64,000 nt of DNA from Mesorhizobium australicum WSM2073 (GCF_000230995.2 NC_019973.1:2122001-2186000), one strand, 5' to 3'; counted from the first letter of the stretch, positions 25,939 to 38,089 are shown. The notes: generated by a model not told the origin, from the letters alone. Program-made: numbers and translations.

Positions 25939-26769
25939 ATGCGTGTTGAAACCATCCGGGCAGCCGGCGGTCGGCCGGCCCATATACGTCACGACGACCT
26001 GATCTCCGCCAAGGGCGTTTCGGTGGTCATGGCCAGGCAATTGGTTCTGCAGAACATCGATCTTTCGGTACCGAAGGGCTCGTTTGTTTCTCTCATTGGT
26101 CCTTCCGGTTGCGGCAAGAGCACCTTGCTGAAGGTTCTGGCCGGACTTGTAAATCCGACAAGCGGCAGCGTTTCGATCGCCGGGCTTTCGCCGGTCGAGG
26201 CGGCGCGCAAGCGCATGATCGGCCTCGTCTTCCAGGACGCCAACCTTTTGCCGTGGAAGAACGCGGTCGACAACGCTTCCATGCTGCTCGGTATCGCCGA
26301 CAAGTCGCTTTCGCGCGCGCAACTACGGACGCGCGGACAGGAGATGCTTGAGCTGGTGGGCCTGGGCGACAGCGCCCACAAGCGACCGAACGAATTGTCA
26401 GGCGGCATGCGCCAGCGCGTCGCTATCGCGCGGGCGCTGGCGCTCGATCCGGCGGTGCTGCTGATGGACGAGCCGTTCGGCGCGCTCGACGCCATTACCC
26501 GCGACCAGATGGGTCAGTCGCTGCTGGAGATCTGGCAGCGCACCGGCAAGACCATCGTTCTTGTCACCCACTCCATCGACGAGGCCATTCATTTGTCTCG
26601 CCATGTTCATGTGCTGGGGATCAAGCCGGGCCGGATCACCGAAAGCCTCGATATTGGCCTGCCCTATCCGCGCGATCTGTCGGTGACGGAAGATCCGGAG
26701 TTCGTCAGGCTGGTGGTTCAACTGCGCACCATGCTGCGCGCCAGCCACCAACCGGGAGGCGTGTCATGA
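25939..26769 (+). CDS. ABC transporter ATPase, NitT/TauT (SsuB/ThiZ-like) type, B6 cluster
   Basis: 276 residues. Walker A GPSGCGKST, Q-loop VFQDANLLPW, signature LSGGMRQR, Walker B VLLMDEPFGALD and H-loop VTHS are all present. The ATG at 25939 has GGAGG eight bases upstream; other in-frame starts lack this. The gene overlaps the permease gene by 4 bp. The family imports sulfonates, taurine, nitrate or thiamine pyrimidines; placement inside the B6 pathway suggests a pyridine substrate. Confidence 0.9.
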   Translation: MRVETIRAAGGRPAHIRHDDLISAKGVSVVMARQLVLQNIDLSVPKGSFVSLIGPSGCGKSTLLKVLAGLVNPTSGSVSIAGLSPVEAARKRMIGLVFQDANLLPWKNAVDNASMLLGIADKSLSRAQLRTRGQEMLELVGLGDSAHKRPNELSGGMRQRVAIARALALDPAVLLMDEPFGALDAITRDQMGQSLLEIWQRTGKTIVLVTHSIDEAIHLSRHVHVLGIKPGRITESLDIGLPYPRDLSVTEDPEFVRLVVQLRTMLRASHQPGGVS

Positions 26770-27581
26770 GCGATCAACCCATCACCAATCCCTCCGACTC
26801 GCGGTTTGCCTCGAGTTGGGTGGCCGCGACCGGCAGCTGGCTGCCGGCGGTCATACTTTTGCTGGCGACGATCGTCGTATGGGAAGCCGTGGTGCGGATT
26901 TTCGCTATCTCCGCCTTCATCATTCCCGCTCCGTCCGAAATCGCGCAATCGCTGGTCGCGCAATGGGCAACGCTGATGCAGGCGACGCTGGTGACGGCAG
27001 GCGAGATCCTGTTCGGGTTCCTTGTCTCCGTCGTGGTCGGCGTCGCCATTGCGCTGGTCATCGTGCGCTTCGACTGGCTGGGCCGAGCGCTTTATCCGCT
27101 GGTGGTGTTGTTCCAGAACGTGCCGAAGGTGGCGCTGGCGCCGATCTTCATTCTCTGGTTCGGCTATGGGCTCGCGCCCAAGATCGGCCTGATCCTGGTC
27201 ATCGCCTTCTTCCCGGTGACATTGTCGATGCTGGCCGGCATGCAGTCGGTCGATCGCTCGCTGCTGTCGCTGATGAACTCGGTCGGCGCCAGCCCGACGC
27301 AGATCCTGTTCAGGATCCGCGTTCCGCATTCGCTGCCGAACCTGATGGCGGGAACCAAGATCGCGGCCACGCTGAGCGTGATCGGCGCCATCGTCGGCGA
27401 ATTCGCCGGTGCCTCGGACGGCTTGGGCTACGTCATCCAGTTCGCCTCGACCCAGCTCGACACCGCGCTGGTCTTCGCGGCGCTGCTGCTCGTCTCCGTG
27501 CTCGGCATCGCCTTCTACTACGCCGCCGAAATCCTCGAACGCATCGTGGTGCCATGGGCACCGAAATTCAGCCAGGCCTAG
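26766..27581 (+). CDS. ABC transporter permease, NitT/TauT type, B6 cluster
   Basis: 271 residues with about six membrane helices (first near 25-47, AVILLLATIVVWEAVVRIF) and the EAA coupling motif region MNSVGASPTQILFRIRVPHSLPNLM. The start codon overlaps the ATPase stop (ATGA). It would pair as a homodimer with the ATPase at 25939 and the binding protein at 27620 to form an importer of the SsuABC/ThiXYZ class. Confidence 0.9.
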   Translation: MSDQPITNPSDSRFASSWVAATGSWLPAVILLLATIVVWEAVVRIFAISAFIIPAPSEIAQSLVAQWATLMQATLVTAGEILFGFLVSVVVGVAIALVIVRFDWLGRALYPLVVLFQNVPKVALAPIFILWFGYGLAPKIGLILVIAFFPVTLSMLAGMQSVDRSLLSLMNSVGASPTQILFRIRVPHSLPNLMAGTKIAATLSVIGAIVGEFAGASDGLGYVIQFASTQLDTALVFAALLLVSVLGIAFYYAAEILERIVVPWAPKFSQA

Positions 27582-27619
27582 GCCTCTCGATCAACCACCG
27601 TCAATAAAAGGGAACAAAA

Positions 27620-28630
27620 ATGCTGAGACGCTCACTTATCAAGGTAGCCACGCTTGCGGCCTTTGCCGGCGCGCTTGGCTTCTCGAACGCGACGCTGGCG
27701 GCTGACAAGATCACGGTCCAACTCGATTGGGTGGTGCGCGGCAATCATGCCATGTTCTTCGTCGGCAAGGAAAAAGGCTTCTTCGCCAAGAACGACATCG
27801 ACGTTGCCGAAATCCGCAAGGGTTCGGGTTCGCCGGATGCCATGCGGCTGGTGGGCAACGGGAACGCGGATTTCGGTTTCGGCGATCTTCCCACGCTCGC
27901 CGTCGCCCGCTCGCAGAGCGTTCCGGTGGTGGCGGTGGCCGCCGTCAACCAGCACTCGCCGCTGGCAATCATGTCGCTCGCCAAGACGGTGAAGCTCACC
28001 AAGCCGGCCGATCTCAAGGGCCTGACCATCGGCATTCATCCAGCGGGCTCGACCTACATCTTCTTCAAGGGCTTCCTGGCGGCCAACGGCCTGACCGAAA
28101 AGGACATGACGCTGAACAGCGTCTCGCCGCCCTATGAAAGCTATCTGCTTCTCGGCCGGGTCCAGACGGTGGTCGGCTATGTCGACGCCGAGGTTCCCGA
28201 ACTGGAAGCCAAGGCGGGCGGTCCCGGTTCGCTCAGCATCATGATGGGCGCCGACCATGGCTGGAAGGCTTATGGCTCCGGCCTGTTCACCTCGGAGACA
28301 ATGACCAAGGACAAGCCGGACGTCGTCGCCCGTTTCGTCAAGGCCTACAGGGAAGCCTTCGACTATGTTGTCGCCCATCCGGAAGAAGCCGCCGAGATCA
28401 CTGCCAAGGCTGCTCCAGGCTATGCCGACAAGAAGGATGTGCTGCTGGCGCAGATCAACGCCGACATCGCCTCCACCTTCACCAGCCCCGACACCAAGGA
28501 TCACGGCCTCGGCTGGATGACGAAGACGCAGTGGGAGGAAACGCTGAAGACGCTCACCGACCAGGGCGTGCTTAAAGCCGCGCTATCGGCCGACGACGTC
28601 TTCACCGACAAGTTCCTGGCGAAGGAATAG
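27620..28630 (+). CDS. NMT1/THI5-like substrate-binding protein, candidate B6-vitamer receptor
   Basis: 336 residues: a signal peptide ending at TLAAD, then an NMT1/THI5-like fold (ITVQLDWVVRGNHAMFFVG, GFFAKNDIDV, LVGNGNADFGFGDLPT, LKGLTIGIHPAGST, VGYVDAEVPELEAK). This family includes ThiY, which binds formyl-aminopyrimidine, and fungal THI5, which uses pyridoxal phosphate as a substrate, so a pyridine-ring ligand is structurally reasonable. It closes the first transporter operon 38 bp after the permease. Ligand is inferred from context. Confidence 0.85.
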   Translation: MLRRSLIKVATLAAFAGALGFSNATLAADKITVQLDWVVRGNHAMFFVGKEKGFFAKNDIDVAEIRKGSGSPDAMRLVGNGNADFGFGDLPTLAVARSQSVPVVAVAAVNQHSPLAIMSLAKTVKLTKPADLKGLTIGIHPAGSTYIFFKGFLAANGLTEKDMTLNSVSPPYESYLLLGRVQTVVGYVDAEVPELEAKAGGPGSLSIMMGADHGWKAYGSGLFTSETMTKDKPDVVARFVKAYREAFDYVVAHPEEAAEITAKAAPGYADKKDVLLAQINADIASTFTSPDTKDHGLGWMTKTQWEETLKTLTDQGVLKAALSADDVFTDKFLAKE

Positions 28631-28665
28631 GGCACGATGGCCCGGACGGACCGATCAATGAGCGC

Positions 28666-29091
28666 CTACCGGCATGCCAGGCTGTCCTGCTCCATGCCGC
28701 AGGACACCTCGCGCTCGCCTTTGGCGGCATCGGTTCGGTCGAGCGCGATCTGCCCGCGCGTGGCATATGCGCGACCCGCGAGGCCACACCACAGGCGCTC
28801 GACCGGCAGGTTTTCGCGCTTGTCGTTGAGGATGGTGAAGGTGCCGGTCTTGGGATCGAACCAGAGTTCGACACGAGCGCTCATGCCCGGCTCTATCGTG
28901 GCGATCCCTTCTGAATACCAGTGGGCGAAGTCGGCGTTGCAGGACACACCTTTCTTGCCGGCATTCGAAATCGTCAACGGCACCATATCGAGCCCGTCGG
29001 TTCCCTTGCGGACGATCACATGGTGCAACTCAACCGCGTTGGCAAGCGATGTGAACGCCAACATCACGGGGAGGACATAACGGATTTTCAC
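28666..29091 (-). CDS. Small secreted protein of unknown function between the two importers
   Basis: 141 residues: a signal peptide (VLPVMLAFTSLANA) and a mature domain with three spaced Cys (GVSCNADF, LWCGLAG, VSCGMEQ) plus one at the C-terminus (LACR), two possible disulfides. The central strand-like stretches (ARVELWFDPKTGTFTILND) suggest a beta-rich periplasmic domain. It reads against its neighbours and shares its upstream region with the BMP-type binding protein gene. No family is recognised and no link to B6 is shown apart from position. Confidence 0.65.
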   Translation of the reverse strand: MKIRYVLPVMLAFTSLANAVELHHVIVRKGTDGLDMVPLTISNAGKKGVSCNADFAHWYSEGIATIEPGMSARVELWFDPKTGTFTILNDKRENLPVERLWCGLAGRAYATRGQIALDRTDAAKGEREVSCGMEQDSLACR

Positions 29092-29189
29092 TTTGCCTGA
29101 GCTCCATGGGTAGCTTTCTCAGGCAGTCTATCTCGCTTGTGCGCAATAACAATAAAAATATTGATTGGAAATCAAACAGAGAGGGTAAC

Positions 29190-30218
29190 ATGTTAAAGAT
29201 CCTGAAGGGTAGCGTAAGTGCATTAATACTGTCTGGTATCTTGACGGGCGGCGCGCTTGCCGGCGAAGTCAAGTCGATCGCCATCCTCACGCCTGAAGAA
29301 GGCACGGACTATGGCTGGAACCAGCAAGGCATCGACGCCGCCAAGGCAGCCGGCAAGGCAGCCGGCGTCGAGGTGGTCGTGGCGCAGGGCCTCGGCTATG
29401 GCGATGTCCGTCCGACGCTGCGCGAGCTCGCGTCCGACGGCGCCAGCCTGCTGATCGCGCATGCCAGCGGCTACAACACCTCGGCGCCCGAGATCGCCAA
29501 GGAATTGAAGGTTCCGGTAGCGATCGTCGATACGCCGAACGGGCTGAAGAAAGGCCTCGTCGCCGACTACACGCTGAGCGGCCACCAGGGCGCCTATCTG
29601 GCCGGCCGTCTCGCCGCCAAGATGTCGCGCTCGAAGTCGGTCGGCATCGTCGTCTCCGGTGAACCGCCATCGTGGAACTCGCAATCGGCGGCGTTCGCGC
29701 AAGGGGTGAAGGCGGAGAACCCGGACGTCAAGATCACTTATGCGGTGATCGGGCCGGCCGCCTACAGTGACGCTGCCGGCGGCAAGCGCGTCACCGAAAG
29801 CGTTATCGCCTCGGGCGCCGACATCATTTTCGGCCAGGGCAACGGCTCCAGCTTCGGCATGCTGCAGGCAGTCGAGACGACAAAGGCCGCCGATGGCGGC
29901 AAGGTCTATTTCATCGACGTCATCGGCGACAAGTCGCCAATCGACAAGGGCTTCCTGCTGTCGTCGGTGGTGTGGAACATCGAACCGGTCTACGCGGCGA
30001 TGATCGCCGACCTGAAAGCCGACACGTTCGGTACCAAGCATTACTCGATCGGCCTCAAGGACGATTCCGTGCAGTTGCTGAAGACCGCCGCCATCCCCGG
30101 CAACGTCTGGAGCGAAATCCAGGCGCTGCGCGAGGACGTCATTTCCGGCAAGATCAAGGTCGAGCCGGTCTATGACGCCGCCGCCGTCAGGGCGCTGATG
30201 ACAAGCGTCGCCCAGTAA
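29190..30218 (+). CDS. BMP-family (nucleoside-type) substrate-binding protein, B6 cluster
   Basis: 342 residues: signal peptide ending at GGALAGE, then a BMP/PnrA-like domain (VKSIAILTPEEGTDYGWNQQG, DGASLLIAHASGYN, HQGAYLAGRLAAKMS, ADIIFGQGNGSSFGMLQA, GFLLSSVVWNIEP). BMP proteins bind purine nucleosides or other small heterocycles. The ATG at 29190 has GAGAGGGTAAC before it. First gene of a four-gene importer operon that leads directly into the pyridoxolactonase and transaminase genes. Confidence 0.88.
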   Translation: MLKILKGSVSALILSGILTGGALAGEVKSIAILTPEEGTDYGWNQQGIDAAKAAGKAAGVEVVVAQGLGYGDVRPTLRELASDGASLLIAHASGYNTSAPEIAKELKVPVAIVDTPNGLKKGLVADYTLSGHQGAYLAGRLAAKMSRSKSVGIVVSGEPPSWNSQSAAFAQGVKAENPDVKITYAVIGPAAYSDAAGGKRVTESVIASGADIIFGQGNGSSFGMLQAVETTKAADGGKVYFIDVIGDKSPIDKGFLLSSVVWNIEPVYAAMIADLKADTFGTKHYSIGLKDDSVQLLKTAAIPGNVWSEIQALREDVISGKIKVEPVYDAAAVRALMTSVAQ

Positions 30219-30296
30219 GGCGACCAGAAGTCGGCTGCCGGAGGGGCGATCGGTTCGCCCCTCCGGATATTTCCCGTTTTCCAGTGCTGGGCTTTC

Positions 30297-31865
30297 ATGA
30301 GCAGTCTTTCTTCATCGCCCGTCGACAGCCGCGACATCGTCGCGCTCGAAGGCGTGACCAAACGCTTTCCCGGCATCGTCGCCAACGACAGCGTCGACCT
30401 GTCGATCCATCCTGGCGAGGTGCATGTACTGCTCGGCGAGAACGGCGCGGGAAAATCCACCTTGATCGGCATGCTGTCGGGCCTGCAGCAGCCGGACGAG
30501 GGGCGCATACTTGTCGACGGCAAGCCGACGCCGATCACGTCGCCGCGCCATGCGCTGGCGCTTGGCATCGGAACGGTGTTCCAACACATGATGCTGGTGC
30601 CCACCCTGACAGTCGCCGAGAACCTGCTTCTTGGCGGGCCCTGGTGGCAGCGTCCGAGGACCGAAGAGCTTGCGGCCCGCGTGGCCGAGATCACTGGCAG
30701 CCTCGGCATCACAGTAAAACTGCATGCCAAGGTTTCGGAACTCTCGCTCGGTGAGCAGCAGCAAGTCGAAATCCTGCGCGCCATGGTGCGCAACAGCCGG
30801 GTGCTGATCCTCGACGAATCCACCTCGATGCTGACGCCGAAGGGCATCGAGGAACTTGGCGCGCTGATGCGGCGCCTCGTCGAACAGGGATTGGCGATCG
30901 TCTTCATCACCCACAAGCTCAAGGAGGCGGCCGCCTTCGGCGACCGCATCTCGGTTCTCAAGCTCGGCCGCAAGGTGGGCGAGATCCCGCCCGAGCGGTT
31001 TCGCGCACTCGGCGAGCAGGAGATTATTTCCGAGATCGTGGAGTTGATGTTCGGCAAGCAGAAGGACGATCCCGAAGCGGTCGAACGTCCGGCCCGCGCG
31101 GTCGATGCCAGTGCCGCGCCTCTGCTTCAGGTCGCGGATCTGACGGTCGCGCCGACCGACAATGCACCCGGCCTGTCGTCGATCTCCTTCGACATCCGCC
31201 CGGGCGAGATACTCGGCATCGCTGGTATCGATGGCAACGGCCAGAAACAGCTGGCGGAGGCCTTGGCCGGTCAACGGGCGGCGACCAGCGGCTCGGTTCG
31301 GCTGGAGGGCACCGCCATCGAGGCGCTGAGCGTCGGCGAACGCCGCCACCGCGGTCTTCGCTACCTGACCGACGACCGGCTGGGCGAGGGCACCGTCGGC
31401 ACGTTCCCTGTCTCCATCAACTTCTTCCTCAAGCAGGTCGGGGCGGCGCCCTTCTGGCGCAGCGGCGTCGAGCAGCGCGCCGAGATCGACAGGCGTGCCG
31501 CCGAGCTCGTGCGCGAATACGATGTGCGCACGCCAAGCCTGAAGACACCGGTGGCGCGGCTTTCCGGCGGCAACATCCAGAAGGTGCTGCTGGCGCGGGA
31601 ACTGGCCGAAGGCGCCAAGGTGGTGATCTTCAACAAGCCGACCTACGGGCTCGATCTCGCCAACACGCTGGCCTCGCGCCAGCGCATCCGCGACACGGCG
31701 GCACGCGGCCTCGCCGTACTCTTGATCTCCACCGACCTCGAGGAACTGCTCAGCATGTGCGACCGCATCGCCGTCATCGCCAATGGCGTGCTGGTCGGCA
31801 CCGTGGCGAATGCCGACGACGCCCGCACCAGGGTCGGTCGCCTGATGATCGGACTTGCCGCATGA
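30297..31865 (+). CDS. Double-domain ABC ATPase of the BMP-type importer
   Basis: 522 residues with two fused ATPase domains. The first has Walker A GENGAGKST, signature LSLGEQQQ and Walker B VLILDEST. The second has a degenerate Walker A (GIDGNGQKQ), LSGGNIQK and KVVIFNKPTYGLDL, where the usual catalytic Glu is replaced (FNKP). This asymmetry is normal for RbsA/NupA-like proteins of nucleoside and sugar importers. Its stop overlaps the permease start by 4 bp. Confidence 0.9.
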   Translation: MSSLSSSPVDSRDIVALEGVTKRFPGIVANDSVDLSIHPGEVHVLLGENGAGKSTLIGMLSGLQQPDEGRILVDGKPTPITSPRHALALGIGTVFQHMMLVPTLTVAENLLLGGPWWQRPRTEELAARVAEITGSLGITVKLHAKVSELSLGEQQQVEILRAMVRNSRVLILDESTSMLTPKGIEELGALMRRLVEQGLAIVFITHKLKEAAAFGDRISVLKLGRKVGEIPPERFRALGEQEIISEIVELMFGKQKDDPEAVERPARAVDASAAPLLQVADLTVAPTDNAPGLSSISFDIRPGEILGIAGIDGNGQKQLAEALAGQRAATSGSVRLEGTAIEALSVGERRHRGLRYLTDDRLGEGTVGTFPVSINFFLKQVGAAPFWRSGVEQRAEIDRRAAELVREYDVRTPSLKTPVARLSGGNIQKVLLARELAEGAKVVIFNKPTYGLDLANTLASRQRIRDTAARGLAVLLISTDLEELLSMCDRIAVIANGVLVGTVANADDARTRVGRLMIGLAA

Positions 31866-32959
31866 GCATCGACACCGCACCCGCCGCCGGCGCCACCGCA
31901 CTCGATGCCACGAGCGCAGCCGCCACGCGGCGCGACATAGTGCACCGGCTGCTGATGACGCTTGGGCCGATCCTTGCCGCCCTCGTCATCGCCGGCTGCA
32001 TTCTGCTTGCCGTCGGCGTCGACCCGCTCGCTTACTATGGCTACGTGCTGGAGAAGGGCCTCTTCTCGCCGCTCGGCATCCAGCAGACGCTGACGCGCAT
32101 GGCGCCACTGCTGTTCCTCGCCGCCGGCCTGATCGTTGCCTTTCGCGCCGGCATGTGGAACCTCGGCGGCGACGGCCAGTTCCTGCTCGGAGCCGTCACG
32201 GCGGCGGCCAGCGCTCCCGTGCTGGTGCAGGTCATGCCAGCCTGGCTGGCGTTGTTCTGCGCGTTCCTGATTGCCATGCTGGTGGCCATGATCTGGTCGC
32301 TGGTGCCGGCGCTGCTGCGCGCCTATCAGGGTGTCAACGAGATCATCACCACGCTGATGATGACGTTCCTCGGCACGTCGCTCGCCAATGTGCTGGTCAA
32401 GCTGGTGTTTCGCGATCCCGGCACGACCGTGCCGCAGACCCGCACGCTGCCGGTGGAAGACCGGCTGCCGCGCCTGTTCGAAACCACCATCACCAGTGGC
32501 CTGCTGCTCGGCCTGGCGGTAATCATCATCGTGCATCTGGTGATGACGCGTACGGCATTCGGGCTGAAACTGAGGATCGTCGGCGCCAATCCGCGCGCCG
32601 CGGTTCATGCGGGGCTGGGCGTGCCCGGCCTGACGATTGCCGTCTTTGCCATTTCCGCCGGGCTCGCCGGCCTTGCCGGCGCTGTCGACATCATCGGCGT
32701 GCAAGGCAATGTTCGCGCCGACTGGAATCCAGCCTATGGGCTGGCGGTCATTCCGGCCGTGTTTCTCGCCCGCATGAACGGCTTTGCCGCGATCGGCTTC
32801 GTGTTCCTGCTCTCCGTATTGTCGATCGGCGGCGAGAGCGCGGCGCGGCGGCTTGGCGTGCCCAATCACTTCACGCTGGTGCTGGTCTCCATCGTGCTGA
32901 TCGTGCTCGCCTTGGCCGAATATGTCGACCACCGTTATCATCAGTCGAGAAAGGCGTAG
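31862..32959 (+). CDS. ABC importer permease 1 (NupB/YufP-like), B6 cluster
   Basis: 365 residues with about ten membrane helices. It contains the branched-chain/nucleoside permease pattern MWNLGGDGQFLLGAV and VNEIITTLMMTFLGTS, and a C-terminal GFGFVFLLSVLSIGGE-like helix near residue 320. It starts inside the ATPase stop codon and ends 3 bp before the second permease. With 32963 it should form the heteromeric channel of the BMP-type importer. Confidence 0.9.
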   Translation: MSIDTAPAAGATALDATSAAATRRDIVHRLLMTLGPILAALVIAGCILLAVGVDPLAYYGYVLEKGLFSPLGIQQTLTRMAPLLFLAAGLIVAFRAGMWNLGGDGQFLLGAVTAAASAPVLVQVMPAWLALFCAFLIAMLVAMIWSLVPALLRAYQGVNEIITTLMMTFLGTSLANVLVKLVFRDPGTTVPQTRTLPVEDRLPRLFETTITSGLLLGLAVIIIVHLVMTRTAFGLKLRIVGANPRAAVHAGLGVPGLTIAVFAISAGLAGLAGAVDIIGVQGNVRADWNPAYGLAVIPAVFLARMNGFAAIGFVFLLSVLSIGGESAARRLGVPNHFTLVLVSIVLIVLALAEYVDHRYHQSRKA

Positions 32960-32962
32960 GGC

Positions 32963-33898
32963 ATGACCGGGCTCTTCAGCGAAGTCTTTCTCAGCGCATT
33001 GCTGTTTGGCGCCGTCACCGCCGCCATTCCGCTGCTGCTTGCCGGGCTCGGCGAGCAGATGTCGGAAAAGGCCGGCGTGCTCAACATCGGCATCGAGGGC
33101 ATGATGCTGGCCGGCGCCTATCTCGGCTTCGTCGGCGCGTTCTATTCGGGATCGCTGTGGCTGGGCTTCCTCACCGGCGCTGCCGGCGGCATCGCGGTGG
33201 CGCTGATCATGGCGCTGCTTTGCGTGCGCATTGGGCTGAACCAGATCGTCATCGGCATCGCGCTTACGCTTGGCCTCGAAGGCCTGACCGCGCTGCTCCA
33301 TCATTTCCAGTTCTCGCGCAGCTATCCTCGCCTGCCGGCGGCGGACGCAACCGTCATTCCGCTGCTGTCCGACATTCCGGTGATTGGCCCGGCCTTCTTC
33401 AGGCATCATTTGATCGTCTATCTAGCGGTCGCCCTGGTGTTCGCCATGAGCTACCTCTACCGCCGCACGCAGCTCGGTCTCAATCTGCAGGCAGCGGGCG
33501 ACAAGCCGGCCGCGCTCGATGTCGCCGGCATCGACGTCATCAGGACCCGCACCATCGCGGTGCTGACGACCGGCGCGCTGGCGGGGCTTGGCGGCGCTTA
33601 TCTCGCCAATGTCGGAGCGGGCCTGTTCATTCCGTTCATCACCAATGGCGCCGGCTTTCTCGGCATCGTGCTGGCGATGCTGGCGCGGGGACGGCCGATC
33701 TGGGTGCTGTTTGGCGCTCTTCTGTTCGGCGTGTGCCTGTCGCTGACGACGGCCATGCAGGTGGCGGGCATCAACATACCGACCGATGTCATCCAGATGC
33801 TGCCGTTCCTGGCGGTGATGATCATGCTGGTGCTGTTCGGGCGGCGGGCCAGCCTGCCGGCGGCACTGGGCATTCCATACGAGCGCGGGGCGCGCTGA
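32963..33898 (+). CDS. ABC importer permease 2 (NupC/YufQ-like), B6 cluster
   Basis: 311 residues with eight or more membrane helices. Typical second-permease motifs are GLGEQMSEKAGVLNIGIEG and IGLNQIVIGIALTLGLEGL, then GDKPAALDVAGIDVIRTRT. Gene order (binding protein, ATPase, permease, permease) is that of nucleoside importers. Followed 48 bp later by the 4-pyridoxolactonase gene, which ties the importer to B6 catabolism by operon structure. Confidence 0.9.
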   Translation: MTGLFSEVFLSALLFGAVTAAIPLLLAGLGEQMSEKAGVLNIGIEGMMLAGAYLGFVGAFYSGSLWLGFLTGAAGGIAVALIMALLCVRIGLNQIVIGIALTLGLEGLTALLHHFQFSRSYPRLPAADATVIPLLSDIPVIGPAFFRHHLIVYLAVALVFAMSYLYRRTQLGLNLQAAGDKPAALDVAGIDVIRTRTIAVLTTGALAGLGGAYLANVGAGLFIPFITNGAGFLGIVLAMLARGRPIWVLFGALLFGVCLSLTTAMQVAGINIPTDVIQMLPFLAVMIMLVLFGRRASLPAALGIPYERGAR

Positions 33899-34753
<855 letters not shown>

Positions 34754-34779
34754 TCGCCGCCAATCCGGAGACCAAGACC

Positions 34780-36743
<1,964 letters not shown>

Positions 36744-36860
36744 GGGCAATCGTCAAGTCCGGCGCCCTGCCGGCCCGATCGCCGGCCATCGAAACGTCTG
36801 GCTTTTCGCTGGCCTCCAGCCTCCCGGCTAGGTCAGCGTGTTCGCAAAGCCTGGCGTCTA

Positions 36861-36900
36861 CCGGCGGCATTATCGGGGTGCACCTCGATAACGCCGCCGG
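36861..36900. repeat. 40-base near-perfect palindrome after the B6 island
   Basis: Twenty bases beginning CCGGCGGCATTATCGG are followed directly by their inverse with only two differences, one of which is a G-U pair in RNA. No T-tract follows on either strand. It lies in the 239-bp gap between pyridoxal 4-dehydrogenase and the formylglutathione hydrolase gene and may be a dispersed palindromic element or a strong processing/termination structure. Confidence 0.6.
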
Positions 36901-36982
36901 GACTTATTAGCGGCTCGCGGTTGCGAGCGATGCATCCGGCCGCTATGCCGGGCCGGGATTTCTTGACGAGAAGGCAGAGCTG

Positions 36983-37819
36983 ATGAAAGTCGTTTCCACG
37001 TCCAAGTCGCATGGCGGCGTGCAAGGTGTTTATTCACACGCTTCCGAAGCCTGCGCCTGCGACATGACCTTTGCCGTCTTCGTGCCGCCGCAGGCCAAGG
37101 ATGGGCCACTGCCGGTGCTCTGGTATCTGTCGGGCCTCACCTGCACTCATGCCAATGTCATGGACAAGGGCGAATACCGGCGTCTGGCGGCCGAGCTCGG
37201 CCTGATCGTGGTCTGCCCCGACACAAGCCCACGCGGCGAGGGTGTGGCCGACGAAAAGGATAATTGGCAGTTCGGCTCGGGCGCCGGCTTCTATCTCGAC
37301 GCGACGCAGCAGCCCTTCGCCAGGAACTACCGGATGCACTCCTATATCGTCGACGAGCTGCCGGCCCTGATCGCCAGCCAGTTCCCCGCCGATATGGAGC
37401 GCCAGTCGATTTTTGGCCACTCCATGGGCGGGCATGGCGCGCTGACCATCGCGCTGAAGAACTCCGAGCACTTCAGAAGTTGCTCGGCGTTCGCACCGAT
37501 CGTTCAGCCGATGACGGCAGACTGGTCGCGGCCGGCTCTGGAAAAATATCTCGGCAAGGACGAGAAATCCTGGCGCGCCTACGACGCAACAGCGCTGATC
37601 GAAGACGGGCACCGCTTCGGCGAATTCCTGGTCGATCAGGGCACCGCCGATGGCTTCCTCAAGGACGGCCTGCGGCCATGGCTTCTCGAAGATGCCTGCA
37701 AGAAGTCCGGCATCGCGCTCACCTTGCGCATGCAGGAAGGCTACGATCATTCCTATAATTTCATCTCGACCTTCATGGACGACCATTTGAAGTGGCATGC
37801 CGCGCGCCTGGCCAAGTAG
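36983..37819 (+). CDS. fghA: S-formylglutathione hydrolase
   Basis: 278-residue esterase D-type alpha/beta hydrolase. It hydrolyses S-formylglutathione to formate and glutathione in formaldehyde detoxification. Motifs: WYLSGLTCTHANVMDKG, SIFGHSMGGHGALT with the nucleophilic Ser, and EGYDHSYNFISTFMDDH with the catalytic His. Length is normal for the family. No alcohol dehydrogenase partner is adjacent. Formaldehyde is not a known product of the neighbouring B6 pathway, so the proximity may be chance. Confidence 0.92.
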   Translation: MKVVSTSKSHGGVQGVYSHASEACACDMTFAVFVPPQAKDGPLPVLWYLSGLTCTHANVMDKGEYRRLAAELGLIVVCPDTSPRGEGVADEKDNWQFGSGAGFYLDATQQPFARNYRMHSYIVDELPALIASQFPADMERQSIFGHSMGGHGALTIALKNSEHFRSCSAFAPIVQPMTADWSRPALEKYLGKDEKSWRAYDATALIEDGHRFGEFLVDQGTADGFLKDGLRPWLLEDACKKSGIALTLRMQEGYDHSYNFISTFMDDHLKWHAARLAK

Positions 37820-38089
37820 GAGCACGCCAGGGGCTACTCACTCCGTGAGGATCGGGTTCGGGTCCGGCAAGGCCATCCCATAGGCGGTGTCGGCCGCGCC
37901 TTCGGCTATGTCACTGGCGCAGGATCCGCAGGGCAAGAGCCTGAGCACGCTGATGCTGACGCGGCGGCGCGGAAATCGGCCGCGAACTCGATCGTTACGC
38001 GCTCAAACGGGTATGGCTGCGTGGATAGCAAACCGAGCCAAGGTTCTCGGGCGCCGGAGCCCGTTAGTATCTGAAATTATTCTAGAAAT

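Noticed and set aside
36983..37819. S-formylglutathione hydrolase as a B6 pathway enzyme
   Set aside because: All B6 steps are already filled, the gene is separated by a 239-bp gap with a palindrome, and the family acts in formaldehyde detoxification.
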